NCBI GenBank assembly: GCA_021234155.1 | Contig: JAJEKV010000020.1 | Span: 754,938-818,937 of the forward strand | Reading direction: 5' to 3' | DNA from: Isoetes taiwanensis | Lineage: Eukaryota; Streptophyta; Lycopodiopsida; Isoetales; Isoetaceae | DNA length: 64,000 nucleotides | Part shown: in pieces, positions 1-11,934 of the stretch | How positions within the stretch are numbered: position 1 is the stretch's first letter | How the letters are laid out: each line of letters starts with the position of its first letter | The notes under the pieces: model-generated | Seen by the model: only the letters and a program-made list of their open reading frames with translations | Told to the model about the DNA's origin: nothing | The model's database searches: none | Made by a program: the position numbers and the translations under genes

Positions 1-546
1 ACGCCTCCGGGGTGAATCATTAGTACCTCGCCTCCCAAGGAGGCATTCTGAGGCCTGAGGCGCCTGAGGCGCCTCCTTCTCGTCAGCCTTCTCTCTGCAC
101 TCCAGGCCTCAGCCACTTTTGGCGGGGTGTGTGCCTTGGGCCGGGTCCTCCTCCGCCTCCTCTTCCTCTTCAACCTCTACCTCCTCCCGTCATGTTCTTC
201 ATCAATAACCTACCAAGGCGAGGGCCGCCGCTCCTTCCTCTTCGCTTCTTCCTCTTGCCGCCAGATCTCCCGGCCCCGCTTCCTCTTCTTCCCAGCTGGC
301 CTCTCCGCAGCCACCCGCCAACCTTCCTTGCTCTTCTTCTTTCGGCAGCATCAAGGCCCTCTTCCGACCTCTGCTTTCTGACTTGCGTTTCTTCCACCGC
401 CTTCCACTTCCGTGGTCTCGAAAGGAAATTTCAAAATGGCGATTCCCAGCTCTCCCGTGCCCGCCGACGGAAGAGCTACCGCCGCTGCGACGCCTCAGCA
501 ATCGCGGATAGGTTGCGCCACGGAGGGAAACTCTTCCCCTTCTTAG
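1..546. other. GC-rich segment, possible 5' end of a gene
   Basis: This stretch is much richer in G and C than the AT-rich DNA that follows from about 780. It carries a perfect inverted repeat at 57-75 (GAGGCGCC, spacer TGA, GGCGCCTC). Several overlapping frames are open on both strands, as expected of GC-rich DNA, so none is convincing. A 36-codon frame starting ATGGCGATTCCC at 436 and ending at 546 has a good plant start context and could be a first exon. No family is recognised. Confidence 0.3.
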
Positions 547-1150
547 GTCGGAGGTGTCTGGATTTTCTTCTGTAGGCGCCCCGCTACTAATTTCCTGCTG
601 GCTCGAGAAGCGCGGGTCCCAACAACTTCCTAGTCGTTTGTTTGAAAGGTGTTTTCGCCACGATGGTCTAGGAAAACGGGTGACGAAGGCTGACTCAGCA
701 GAGATAAGGTGGAGAAGGTTTGGAGGGAAAATGAGGTGGCAAGACTATTTAAAAGGAAGGGTCCACAGGAATATTCTCCCTACCATTAATAGCCTGCCAA
801 TAGCCCCCTTATTAATTACTCTATAGTACCCTTTATTATTAATGTATAGTTAATTTTTTTAATATATGCTGAAATTAAGTATTATACCTTTAAATTTTCA
901 AATTTCCTAATGGTTTGAGGTGTTAATTATGGATTTGCGCCATTTTTCCTTTCAGGTCTGAGGTGTAATGATTCTTGACCCATTTTAAGTGAAATTTGAT
1001 GCGAGATGCATAATTTTCACTCCAATTTTACTAGAAGGTGAATTTGACTCATTTTGCTTCTTGACCTAATTTCGACCCACTACCTAGGGAGAAAAAATTT
1101 TTCCCCTATTTCAGAGGTTGATGGTGGAAATTTTTATTTCAGCACCCCTA
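547..1150. other. Intergenic, no gene seen
   Basis: Composition changes to AT-rich by about 780 and no coding frame is convincing. The stretch around 960-1010 resembles 4855-4915 (a shared 'gattctkgaccattttaa' core), so both probably belong to one repeat family. Confidence 0.4.
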
Positions 1151-1189
1151 TAGGCCTCGTTACTTTCATGGAAAGTTATGGTTAGTGCT

Positions 1190-2743
1190 GGTTTCTGGTC
1201 AACCAAGAACATCGCCTGATACAATTGGCATGGACGCCCTCCAAAACATACTTGGCCACTGCACAGACACTCCCAGAAATCCCATCAACCGCGCATGCCT
1301 CCGGCTCCGAACTCCTAGTGCTAGATGTGTCTATGGGCCCTATCACATGAAGTCGAACTTAATATAATATGCTACCGAGGGCTCACCAGACATCCATAGA
1401 TGCAAAGAAATACAATCACAGAAAACATGAGAGATCCCAATTGCAAGCCCCAATACAAAGGAAGCTCCACTCAACGGATAGCCCAGAGCGCACCTCCAAT
1501 CATATCAGCCATGGCACAATATTAGCTGACCACTCCATCCGCCCTCCTGCATTTTGGTGATGGCTAGGACTGTAATGCAAGCATGACTCTAACCTTCCTG
1601 GACAATGCGAACCCTTATGCACTCTACCCCATCGACTACCCACAAAATCAACCCACGGTGGAAGGTTGGTTGAAACCTTCCCTCCCGGGGTCTAGAGGCT
1701 CCACTGGCGGCTAGGAGAATCGCGGGCGGCACCGCATTCGCATACCAGTCGAACCCCCAAACAAGAGCCAAGCCGCACTTCGCTCTTGGGAGGCGGCAAC
1801 ACCATTGCCCCAGAGGTGCCTGACCCATGCTCTGCCTAGCAACAAGTGACCAGGCCATGAGCCTAGCCCGCTATGGGATCCCCCTCAAGCCCCCTTTCGG
1901 CGGGATCCACCCTCCATCTCTTAGCCTCTAGCCCGTTGTGCGAGTCACACATCATAGCTTCCATAGCCGGTGGGTTCCTATGCAATGAGCCTAACTAATA
2001 GGAACTAAGGGATCTACACTAGGAGCATACTACATATGGCCCTAGGTCTCTACCCCCCTTCCCAACACAAGAGGAACAACATGATCAACCATCATCACAT
2101 AAAACATCATGAACATCATCATGGAACATCTTAACCCTAATCATACATATCTAACTACCGTTAGGGTTCCCTTGATTAGGTTCAAGATGTTCAACAAAGG
2201 ATCTAGGGTGGCTCTACTTCTAGACACGAATCACTAACCCATCCGAGTGCTAACTTCAGGATGAACTAACATGAACTTCTACTCAACCTACTCCTCCCGG
2301 AAGCGCTTCCTCCCCATCCCCGGGCGTCTCCATGCTCCTAGCGTGGTTCGCTCTGCTCCCCACGATCATACACACCCTCCGGGGGCTGCTGCCTCAAGGC
2401 TGACTATGATCTAGCGGTGCTCAAAGCGGGGTTTCGGGCTAACGCGTGAGAGCTCCCGTGCCAGGTGGGAGCGGCCCAGGGTTAGGGTTAGAGCTCATAT
2501 GGGTGTGGGTCCGCGTGGGATGCCACGTGGCACCACTAGGAGGCCAGGTATGGCGGTTGCTCAATAGGATAAGGCCGTGGGAAATGGGCCTTATCCTAAG
2601 GTTATCTAAGTTAGCAATTAACTTAGATATGCACCCTTGCCACTTATCCAAGGCATACAAGGCTACCTAGGTAGACTTGTATGGTGGCGAATCCGGAATA
2701 TCTAACGTGATTGCGGGCGAGATATTCCCTTGGAACGTCACAA
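1190..2743 (-). mobile_element. Diverged solo-type LTR fragment, Ty3/gypsy
   Basis: On the minus strand this begins TGTGACGTTCC at 2743, the same LTR start seen at 16080, 20207, 32562 and (minus) 54455. Internal landmarks shared with those LTRs include the run of Cs in 'ctctaccccccttcccaa' near 2050 and 'ccactccatccgccc' near 1530. No polypurine tract lies outside the LTR start and no internal domain follows, so it is a solo LTR or a remnant. The 3' boundary (low coordinate) is fuzzy; 1190 is an estimate from the spacing in the other copies. No target duplication was found. Confidence 0.5.
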
Positions 2744-2949
2744 ACTATGATTCAAGCCACTTCACACTCCTACCATGAGGGCAAACCTTCTTCGTCGCAA
2801 AGAGGCACCGTTTATTTTAATGTGTGGTTTTTAAGGAGGTGTAATTTTTGAGGTGTGGTTTATATGTTCTTCTAAGCATGTATGACCAAGTTGTCCATCG
2901 CCCTATGCCCGCCCTTGTTATGCAACAACTTGTACCACATATATATCAT

Positions 2950-4770
2950 TTTTCATGGCCATTTTTCCAAAGAAGGAAACAAGATGCCTCACCAAGCACA
3001 TTCGAGGCCCAATTGACTACAAATGTGTTGGACTTAGCTCCTTTGGTGCCTTGGCCAAGGAGTGGTCTCTATCCACAAAGGCTTGATCCTAGAAATGTGA
3101 CATTTGAGTCGGGCTTGACGAGTCAATTTGAATTTAGAATGGGGGAAGTCGCCTCACCGGCCGCCGTGGCCTTCTCAGAAGAGTTTTGGGAAAAGTTGAT
3201 TGATTAGAGTGAAAGCATGCTGTGGTGTACCGACAATGGCATATTGGGCATGTTGAGGAAAATCCATGATCGATCCGTTAGGGAAACATACCAAACCGCC
3301 AAATTGTCTTGTGGGCTACCGGATAGAAACCCAATTGTTCATTGTTCGTGATGAGGACTCGCATTATGATTAGACTTCGCCAGGCCCTGCAACATAAAAA
3401 ATATTTTAGGGGTTAAGTTACACAGTCAGGTTTTCTAAAGAAGGGTACATAGACGCTTCCACCAATCAGTGTTTGTAAGCAGCACCTAGGGCATTTGACT
3501 ACAAGAGTGTTGGACTTGGACTCTATTGTGCTAATGTCGAGTTTCGCCGGGTTTAGCCAAAGTCAACTTGCAATTTTGTGGGTGGGAAAGTCGCATGTCA
3601 TTAGGGCTTTCCAAAAGGGTTCCACCGCTTTTTTGATATCGCGACCCTCCTACATGATGACATGGTGCCCAAATCCTCGGTCGTGACCCGGCAGAGGCAA
3701 GTGTACCCAGAACACTATCCCTTCGCGAGGGTTGAGTGCTATGCCCTTGTTCTAAATGCTTCCCTTTATCCCATTGTTGAATCCTCCATTCGGTGGACAA
3801 TGTTACAGTATACGTTGAAGAAAATCCATGTCCTCTAAGGGGACTTAACAAACCACAAATCATCATGTGGGTTAACGAAGAAAACCAACCGTTTCCATCA
3901 TTTAGGCGTGATAAAGACTTGAGAATCGTCTCGCTATACATGCCATCTAGAATCAAATTAGGGTCAGATTATACTACCAATTTTTTCAAAGTATGGTACA
4001 GGATGCCATGTTGTTCGCAGTACTCTAAGCCCATGATTATAAATGTGTTGTGTTTTGAGCTCCTTTGGTGCTTACCAAGGGACAGGAGACTTTTCCCATG
4101 AAACTTGGCTCCATCAGAGATCATATGCTAATGCCCCCTCTCCGAGCTTCGATTTCCCTATCCATCGTTGACTCCTCCATTCATGGACAATGTTATGTAT
4201 GTGAAGAAAATCCATGATCCTTCAAGGGGACTTGGGAAAGCTTCTCAAACCCGCGAATGGATTAACATGGGGCTACCGGTTGAGAAACTAATTGTTCAAT
4301 TGTTTCGCAGAAGTGGACTCGAAGTGCGATTGACGCTTTCATGCCATTCGGAACATCGAATTACCTTAGGGCGCCGGTCGGGATTTTTCTAAAGAAGGTA
4401 CATAGATGCTCCCCAAACAATGTTAGCGAGGGTAGCACCTTTGGCCACTGCTCTATAAGTATATTGGGCTTTAGCTCTCCCGCTTTTCATCGTCTTGGCC
4501 AAGGGGTGGTCTTCTACCCATGGAACTTGGTACCTAGGGTAATGTCAACATTCCACATCTATTGGCATAGTCAATTTGCAACTCCCGGGTGGTCAATTCG
4601 TTCATTTGTCGTTAGGGCCTTCCGCGAAGAGTTTTGGGGAAAGTTGCTTCCAGAGGATTTTTAAGGATCCGTCTTTTGGCATCGAGACCCTCCCACTACA
4701 TGATGACATGGTGCCATATCCTGGTCAAATCCGACACTGGAAAGCTTTCCCATGGCAGTACTGAATCAAA
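2950..4770. repeat. Decayed tandem repeat, about four units
   Basis: Landmarks recur in the same order. 'gttggactt..ctcc'-type sequence is at about 3027, 3508, 4046 and 4470. 'gargaaaatccatg' is at about 3256, 3820 and 4205. 'gatgacatggtgcc' is at 3656 and 4703. 'agaagagttttggg' is at 3178 and 4625. Units are about 400-560 bp and strongly diverged. Short open frames inside do not persist from unit to unit, so this is not treated as coding. Confidence 0.45.
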
Positions 4771-5765
4771 ACAAACGAAGCGTGATGCTAAAAGACTTTA
4801 CAATGAGATGAAGATCAATAGCTAGGCAAATTTTTTATGGAATCAAAATGGCATGAGGGGCATTGATTCTGGACCATTTTAAACTCGGTGAATAATGTGA
4901 GAAGTTTTCATATTATCAAAGTACCGAGAAAAGCTTATAAACCTCTAGTGTTGTAGCCATCTTCCGAGACACTTTCTTCTTCAACAGCCTTAGAAGCCTA
5001 GATATGCCCAACAATACATTGTGCTTGAGCTCTATCCTTTTCCAGAATTTTCTACCAATCTTGTGAGTGTTGATTGTACCCTTTGCAGTAGGGTGAAGTT
5101 TCACTACCATTATATGTCATGACTTATCATCCTTGATATTTGGATCTTTAGCAAACCCAGAGGATGCACTCTTTAGTTCCATGCTAAAATAATATACAAA
5201 AATAATGTGAATTAGGTGAATAGAACATAACAACGCGCAAGGGGCCCAACGTGCAACATACTGACACTGGAAAAGTGGCTCCTATCTATATAAATCATAA
5301 CTGTAGAAGAAAGTCATAAAAGAAAAGAAATTACAACACTCCTATTGTAAAGGATATTTCGCTTACCAAAATATTGTCAAGGACAACACTCTAGAAGAGG
5401 ATGCATGCAAAGGACTATAACAAGAACTAGCATGTAGATACAACTGTAAGGGTGTGTCCTTAGAAATTGGCAGAGCATATACTTGAAACAAACTCTCTTT
5501 AGCCTAGGAAAGGTGTAAAAGAAATGCTATCTGGAAATTACAACCAAAGCATCTAATATCAATATATAGCACAATAACAGGGGGTTACTTTTAGATTTTT
5601 ATACGCTTTTTTCACATGGTTTTTCTATGATTTCGTTGTTGTATTCGTTGAGGTGTACTAAATAGTATTTCTAGAGTGCATCCTTTATGGGCCATTGATT
5701 TTCGTTGGTTGGAACAATCCGAGGGTGGTTGTGTTTCTCTGCATGTGTTTGTGCATGAACACTCC
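4771..5765. other. AT-rich intergenic stretch, no gene seen
   Basis: No frame with plausible protein composition and no recognisable element end was found. Confidence 0.4.
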
Positions 5766-5912
5766 GCATGTGTATGCATGTGCATGTGCATGTGCATGTG
5801 CATGTGCATGTGCATTTGTATGCATGTGCATGTGTACTGTGCATGTGCAAGTGCAAGTGCATGTGCGTGTGTGCATGTGTGTGCATGTGCTCATGTGCAT
5901 GTGTACTTGCCC
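5766..5912. repeat. TGCATG/TGTGCA microsatellite
   Basis: An imperfect hexanucleotide run built from TGCATG, with variants TGCAAG and TGTGTG. The Cys/Met/His-rich open frames crossing it on both strands are products of the repeat and are not genes. Confidence 0.9.
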
Positions 5913-6369
5913 TCTTGGATTCTTGTTGTCGGAGTGGATTTTTGCTACCACGAGGTGGATTTTTGCTCACACTTACAAAGGTATTTGTTTTTTAATGTCT
6001 ATTCAGCTAGCATAATGGTTTTTTTTTATAAGGTATTGGTTTCTTGGTTCTACAATGTAGTCCTGCAAAACCCGCCTTTCTTTCCTTCCCTTTATTTATT
6101 CTAAGATTTGTTGCAGATTCAAAAAGATTTTAGAGTTTAGGCCTTATGTTTGCTTCCAACTCTTGGATATTCCTGGCCTGCCGAATTGTTCATAGCAGCC
6201 AGCCTTTAGCTTCAATCAACAAACGGATTCTTGTGCACACAACAGGCAGATTATTCCACGCCCTTTTCTGAGTCATGCAGATCAGTCAAACAATGGCCAC
6301 AAGAATGCATTTATATTGTAGGTTTGGAACTTTAATCGAACCAGAAGATGAATCATGCATTATCTTTAA

Positions 6370-7195
6370 GCTAGAGATGGAGCATCCAAAATTATATGGA
6401 TTGATAAACTATGGTTTCGTTGTGGAAGAGAAATAGCTGTAGCTGAAGTAACAACACATGGAATGCTAACAGCGCAAGCTTTCTTCAAAACCTCTACTCT
6501 TGATCTCGCTTCACCGACCGTTACAAGAAACATACTCCACATCACCAAACTGGTTGATTCTCTTCATCTGTTAAACCAAAGCCAGGCAACCCATGAGAAA
6601 GTGTCACTGGTTCTTTATGAACCTCACCAATTGTTACTGCAGAGTAACGTTGATGTTCATGCAATGGTTTGTGAGTAAAACGTTATTGTAGAGCATATCA
6701 ATGTCAAAAGCTTTTATTTGATTCAATTTTATTAATACTAAAGGTTTGTGAATAAAACATTATTGTAGGGCATATCATTGTCAAAAGCTTTTATTTTATT
6801 CAATTTTATTTTGCTATTAAAATTTTATTTTCTAAATTAATATCAATCTAACCAATCTCTTTTCTTTATGTTAATGCAGACTATAGAATCTCCCAATCCA
6901 TCAGTTCCATATGATATTCCTCCGACACCTGGAGTCAACACGATGTTGATCCAAACATTATTATTGTACCAGAGGACCCTATAAATGAAGATCAACTTCA
7001 ATTAGTCCTGCCACCATTAGCGCAACCACCGCCTGCACATGGCGAAGACCCTATTGATGTATTGCCATTATGGCTGGTTGGATACATCAACTTTCTTCAT
7101 CTATCTCCATACCATCCCAAGGCCCCGAAGGGGCCAAAAAATTTGTTAGTTAACACAAACCATTATATCCAACACTTTATATTAAATTCCCCCTA
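6370..7195 (+). pseudogene. Two-exon coding relic, unrecognised
   Basis: A frame without an ATG is open from an acceptor-like CTAG near 6370 through 6675. It contains KIIWIDKLWFRCGREIAVAE and continues to about 6663, where it meets GT donors (ATG|GTTTGT, or GTGAGT just after). A clean acceptor (ttaatgcag) at about 6880 opens a second piece starting TIESPNPSVPYDIPPTPG. A one-base frame change near 6942 is then needed to read on through DVDPNIIIVPEDP to a stop at about 7195. The composition looks protein-like and the splice signals agree in phase, but the frameshift and the lack of any start suggest a decayed fragment. I do not recognise the family. Confidence 0.4.
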
Positions 7196-9245
7196 AAACC
7201 CCCTTTGGTTTTGGTGCATATTCACAGGGGGGTGACTTCAGGGCGTGCACAACTTCAATAGTCTCTATCTTCTTGGCCCAAAAGAAATGTCTCCTTCAAA
7301 ATATTCATGCACTCTTACCTAGAGCGCATGGAAACTTCATTTAAATTGAAGCTCCTTTCTGTGCACTTTGTTGTTCTTTAGGAAGTCTAAAGAATGAATA
7401 TTCAAGAAGGACAAAAGAAGAAGAAACTATCTGACTTTCTGCAACATGCGTGAATGATGCAAAATGAAGCAAGGTGGCTGTGCTAGATCAAAATGAAGGC
7501 CAACAATGCCACAACTGCAACCTGCCAAAAAAACGAGAAGCTTGGTGTAATGCACCATTTCCAGATGACGATACTGCTAGAATAGAATGAATTGCCACAA
7601 ATACAAGAGTGTGCTCTTGATTGCAAAATTTGAAAAAGCCACCAGAGCAACACAAATTGTTTGGGGATGCCCACCTTACGTTTGAGGCATTGTAATGAAA
7701 AACCTTACATGTTGTTCGATGTTTTGGAGAAAGAATAGAATTAAGGACAAGGTACCTTGTATGAAGCAACTCAAAGTGATGCACTGTTCTCCAAAATGTA
7801 AAAAAAGGGAAAATGCCAAAGTAACGAATTGTTAAATAGATTCATTTAAAGCAGTTAGGGAAGAAGATTATCCTTCCTCAACAAAGCATACACATGCAAA
7901 ATCTGCATTTCTTGCAATGTTGCAGTACCCTAAACCTCTTGCAAAAACTTGATTTCCTTGGATTTGCCGATGCTTCAGACTCCCAGAACAATGGTTGAAT
8001 CTATTGTAAAAAGAAATGAAGAAAGCACCTTGAAGGGGACAAAGGGAAATTCTAACACTTTTGAAGGTTTTTCTGGCAAAGATCGATGGTGATGTAGGCT
8101 GGAAGGCAACTAAGTTTGGGTGACGTGGATGTCCATGTACACAGCTTAGAATTGCAAATCGTGCACCTCCGGTTAGGCAAACCTGCTAAAAATATGCCAC
8201 CCACAAAGAGTACCTAACATAAACCAATGGAGACATAGCTTCATAGAGAGTGGTCAAGTTTGCCATTTCCAAGCACTTATCAAGCCTAGACGGGCAGAGT
8301 AGAGCATGAGATACATTTAAAAAGGTAAAAATAAGAAAAAAAAAGGCCAATTGGAAATATCGTAGTTCATGCTAGCGCACGACTTTAGACTGCACTCCAC
8401 TTGGATCAACAATCATTTTGAAATGTCGTTGTTCCTTAATTGACTTTCGAAGCTATGGAACCTTGTATAAGGATAAAACTATATGTCTTGAACCCACTGC
8501 TCTCAAATACTTGCATCTTCTAATTTTGTACATCTCAAGGTAATAATGTAAGGTACATATCGGATGCATCTAAATAGATAAGATGGAGATTTTTTGTGTG
8601 TCTTTTCATGCAAAAGCCATGCACCAGATATGAAGATGTCAGAATAGTGAAGGTACCTTGTTATCTTGAAGTTTCTGCTCGCATTTCGATAACTTCAATG
8701 TAAGAATGTAAGGTACAAATTGCATCATGATCATGTAACCAAAGGACCGATTACATGTTCACACATATTATTTCCTGCATTGAGCATCAACAAAGATGTT
8801 AGGAATCTGCACTCAACAATGAAAAAGAAACCTCGAGTTGTACTCGGAAGCAAATTCTGAACCCGTAGAGCGGTGTCAGAACCTAAAGCTGAGGCGAGGC
8901 TTCTAGGACGAAGCTAACATATCGGAACTTAATTACTTTGGCTATAAAAACTGTAAACTTCTGGGGAAATTACTTGCGATATAAAGTTTAGCTAGTCACA
9001 GAGAATATCTAAGTATATACCAGCGTATATCCAGAATCCCACTTACCCAAGATTTGGGGCAACTAAAAGAAAAGCGAAGATTAGGTACAATATAGAGAAT
9101 GTTCAAGTATATATCGGCACATACCCAGAATCTCCCACTTACCTTTAGATTTGAGGCAACTAAAAAAAAAAGGTCTCAACTCTAAATAAAGAAAATTTTG
9201 AAACAACTATTTGGCGCTCAGTCTCACGCATTCGCTTCCCGCTTG
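7196..9245. other. Intergenic, no gene seen; short direct repeat
   Basis: No supported gene. A direct duplication with a period of about 100 bp lies at roughly 9000-9172: 'gagaatatctaagtatatacc' against 'gagaatgttcaagtatatatc', both followed by a 'cccacttacc' block and a 'gcaactaaaa' block. Confidence 0.4.
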
Positions 9246-9250
9246 TGGCT

Positions 9251-9382
9251 ATGGCGGCCGCAAAGGCACTGAAGATATGCAGCTATGGCTTCGTATCTGA
9301 GTCCAGCGTGGCGATGGAGCATCTGGCGATAGAGCATTTGGCGATGGTGAGAAGGCACATGGCACAGATGTTCATATTTTAG
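9251..9382 (+). CDS. Small ORF or possible first exon
   Basis: ATGGCGGCCGC at 9251 is a strong plant-type start context in a local GC-rich patch. It opens a 43-codon frame (MAAAKALKICSYGFVSESSV...). A donor-like GTGAGA follows ATG at about 9347, so this may be exon 1 of the neprosin-like relic that starts 80 bp downstream, but the frame link cannot be proved. It contains a small internal repeat (MEHLA / IEHLA). Confidence 0.25.
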   Translation: MAAAKALKICSYGFVSESSVAMEHLAIEHLAMVRRHMAQMFIF

Positions 9383-9427
9383 ACTTCCTGTTTTTCTTTA
9401 GTTTTGCCATTTGGTTAGAATCTGCAG

Positions 9428-9655
9428 GTCGCACAAAGATTTTTTTCTCAAGGAAGAGCCTTGCAATGCAAGAAATCAACAAATAGTTGGATGGCATCAA
9501 CAATCAACCCGTGAAGAGCATTAAGGTTTATTTTCTGATTATTTACCCATTTTTGATCCAGAGCAGAAGCTGAGTTTTGCCTTGGTTTGATCTTATAGAG
9601 CCCAGATGGTGATGTGATTCCTCTAATTCAAGTACTGACAAGGCAAATGAAAAGA
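9428..9655 (+). pseudogene. Neprosin-like (DUF239/DUF4409) gene fragment
   Basis: Two exon-like blocks fit the conserved start of plant neprosin-family proteins, which are secreted or vacuolar prolyl endopeptidase-like proteins with an N-terminal activation peptide. Block one (acceptor ctgcag before 9428, donor AAG|GT at 9525/9526) reads QEINK, an in-frame TAG, then LDGINNQPVKSIK. Block two (acceptor ttatag before 9599) continues SPDGDVIPLIQVLTRQ. Known family members carry a motif of the type LNKP.VKTI.SPDGDIIDCV, commonly with an intron close to this point. The internal stop, the loss of the Asp-Cys after DVI and the absence of the DUF239 catalytic region make this a relic. The assignment rests on one motif. 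Confidence 0.5.
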
Positions 9656-10589
9656 CTGTTGATTTATTGGCTGCAATGTTATTGTGCCTGCATCATTTTC
9701 TTCTTGCGCAGGTACTCTTCTGGCATTCATTATTTTTTCTATAATTTTACATGGCTGCTGGTTGTATCTTTCCTGCATAGCTTAAATCTTGTAGAGAATG
9801 CACATAATATTCAATTTGACATTTACATATCGGGAGGTGATTTAATGTATCTGACATTTCAGAATTTCTGATGAAGGAGTAGGATCACAAAAAATAAAAT
9901 GTGTTTGCTTACTATCTAGACCATTTTGTGGCTTTGGAGATTCATGCTCTGCATTGTCGTGATTAGATGCCACTGACTGTCTTGCTTTAGTTACTATTCT
10001 CCCTGATTGGCCTTCTGTGAACTAGGCTTACAAGATTTAGAATGAGAATTGATATCTGAATGGCTAGAACTAGCAGCTGCAGTGAGCGGCAGATACATTT
10101 GATATGTGGAGATTTGATATAGAGATACTCCACATCAACATTGTCTATGGATTCCTTGCTAGATTTAAGATTGGTAGGTAACTCTAACAACCTCTACAGT
10201 TGCTATTTTGACAAATTATGTGACCAGCCTATTCTTTCTCACCACTGTCCTCTTTGTTGATGATGCACATAGCAGTATCTCCAGCTCATAAATCATCCTC
10301 GTGGCTGCAGCAAATTTCACTGTTAGATCACAAACATTACTTTTGCTTCTGATTGTTCAACCTTTATGTCTGATTTTGTTGAAGAGTCGCTTAGCAGAGC
10401 CCTCAGGAAAAAACTCCTGCTCTTGGCTTCACTGAATTTGCTCTGATTAGTTTTGCATGAAAAAAGGAGAACGACATATTTCTGGCCAAGTTTGAACATC
10501 CTAAGATAGGTAGATGCTATTTTTGTCTCTACTTTTGCAACGTCCAACTTCTAAGCATGCTATTCTGGAATGTAGACCGTGCTGGGAAC

Positions 10590-11065
10590 AATCCTTCAGA
10601 TGAATGAGCAGGTTGAAAACAAACAGATTTGTGGGCCTACAATCCTTCCACAGTCCCCACTTCAGGAAATCTTAAGCCAGGTTTGTCAAAGGTGGATGCT
10701 TCTAATGAAAGCTGGCCCAGCAGTCCAGCCAATTTTGGATGTACACCACCACGAACCAGGAATTTGAGTGAGGGTTCCTATATCCTAAAGATAATTTAAA
10801 TAGAGGTTCTAAATTCAATGCAGTTATGACAGAGCCTGGAGCAACTAGTTTATATCATGGCACAAGTCTAAACTTTGGTGGAGGGGCCTGCTGCTCCAAA
10901 AAGTGCAGATAAACCCCTACTTAATATTGGGAACTCTAAGGAATGGGATTAAGGTCCCAAATGGAGTTGCTTCAGTTCCTAGAGAAATGTCAATGACATG
11001 GCAAATGCCAAAAATCCAAAAGATTCTTATGAAAGGTAGAATTATGACTGGAGGTAGTTTTACAA
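10590..11065 (+). pseudogene. Decayed coding-like block, unrecognised
   Basis: After an acceptor-like tag at about 10575, one frame reads RAGNNPSDE, two stops, then a long open piece (TDLWAYNPSTVPTSGN...) rich in Ser, Pro and Gly to about 10797. The same style resumes at about 10799 (NRGSKFNAVMTEPGA, HGTSLNFGGG). After a frame change near 10886 it continues PAAPKSADKPLLNIGNSKEWD, then more broken sequence (NDMANAKNPKDSYER). The consistent composition across several stops and a frameshift suggests a dead exon of a low-complexity, possibly nuclear, protein. No family is assigned. Confidence 0.33.
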
Positions 11066-11099
11066 GAATTGCAAAGCCTGTTTTACAAGTACATGTAAA

Positions 11100-11934
11100 G
11101 TAGGGGCATGTTTATAAGTTCCCTTATTTTTTTAACTTTTTTGACTTATTCTCTTTTCAAGTTTATTTGGGATGGATAAATGAGCACAAATTTGAGAATT
11201 GGCTAAGTTCTCTTTTTTAAATAGGTTAGCGAAGACAGAATGCAAGGAGCCCAATGATAAAGGTCTGTCCCCTAGTATGTATTATAATCTAGAATGAAAA
11301 GAATGCAATGATAGAGAGTGTTTCAAACTCAAACTATTGGATTTATTTGGACATGTATTTGATTATGTTAAAAGTACTCTAGATGCAAAACGATTGTTTT
11401 GAACTTAAAGTAATGTTCTTTATTTTGTCATGTGATTTGATCATGATTAAGCTTATTATTATTACTCGTGCAATTACTTCTTTTTCATTCTTCCTTGTTT
11501 ATGCATGTGCATACATAGGCTCAAACTAAAGGAATTTTGCATAAATGAACACACAAAAAAAGCACCTAAATATAAATTTGTCCAAAAAAACATCTATTGA
11601 TGAAGAAACAAAAATGACAAAAATTGAAGGTAGAATTGCCACAAAGAAAAACTTGTGATTTGAATACAAATTTGGCAATGGTTTTCTATGTGCTCATAAA
11701 ATTGACATGTAGATGTCACAAAGAGACCTAAATATTGACAAAATTTTGTCACTCAAATATTACAAAAAGAAAACAATTTGTCTTAACTGTATAACTAAAG
11801 GTTGCAATCATGTTGTAAAAATAAGACGGGCTTGTTATAAGAAAGTTACAAATATGACGCAAAGGATGTCCTATCCAAAAATAAGAATGCCAATAGGGTG
11901 TAACAATTTAGTTGCATAGTCGAGACTAGAATAA
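11100..11934. other. AT-rich stretch, probably interior of a CACTA-like element
   Basis: There is no credible gene. Because a CACTA-like terminus ends at 12398, this DNA may be element interior, but no transposase was found. Confidence 0.3.

Noticed and set aside
129-575. A 148-residue Pro/Leu-rich protein on the plus strand and Arg/Glu-rich ones on the minus strand
   Set aside because: GC-rich DNA keeps several frames open at once; composition is low-complexity and no domain is visible.
2478-2496. Telomere-like 'agggttagggtta' (and 'gggttagggctagggtttcc' near 50360)
   Set aside because: Only one or two units, inside LTR sequence; not an interstitial telomere array.
5612-6015. Long Cys/Met/His-rich open frames on both strands
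   Set aside because: They are readings of the TGCATG microsatellite; all frames stay open because the repeat unit is six bases.
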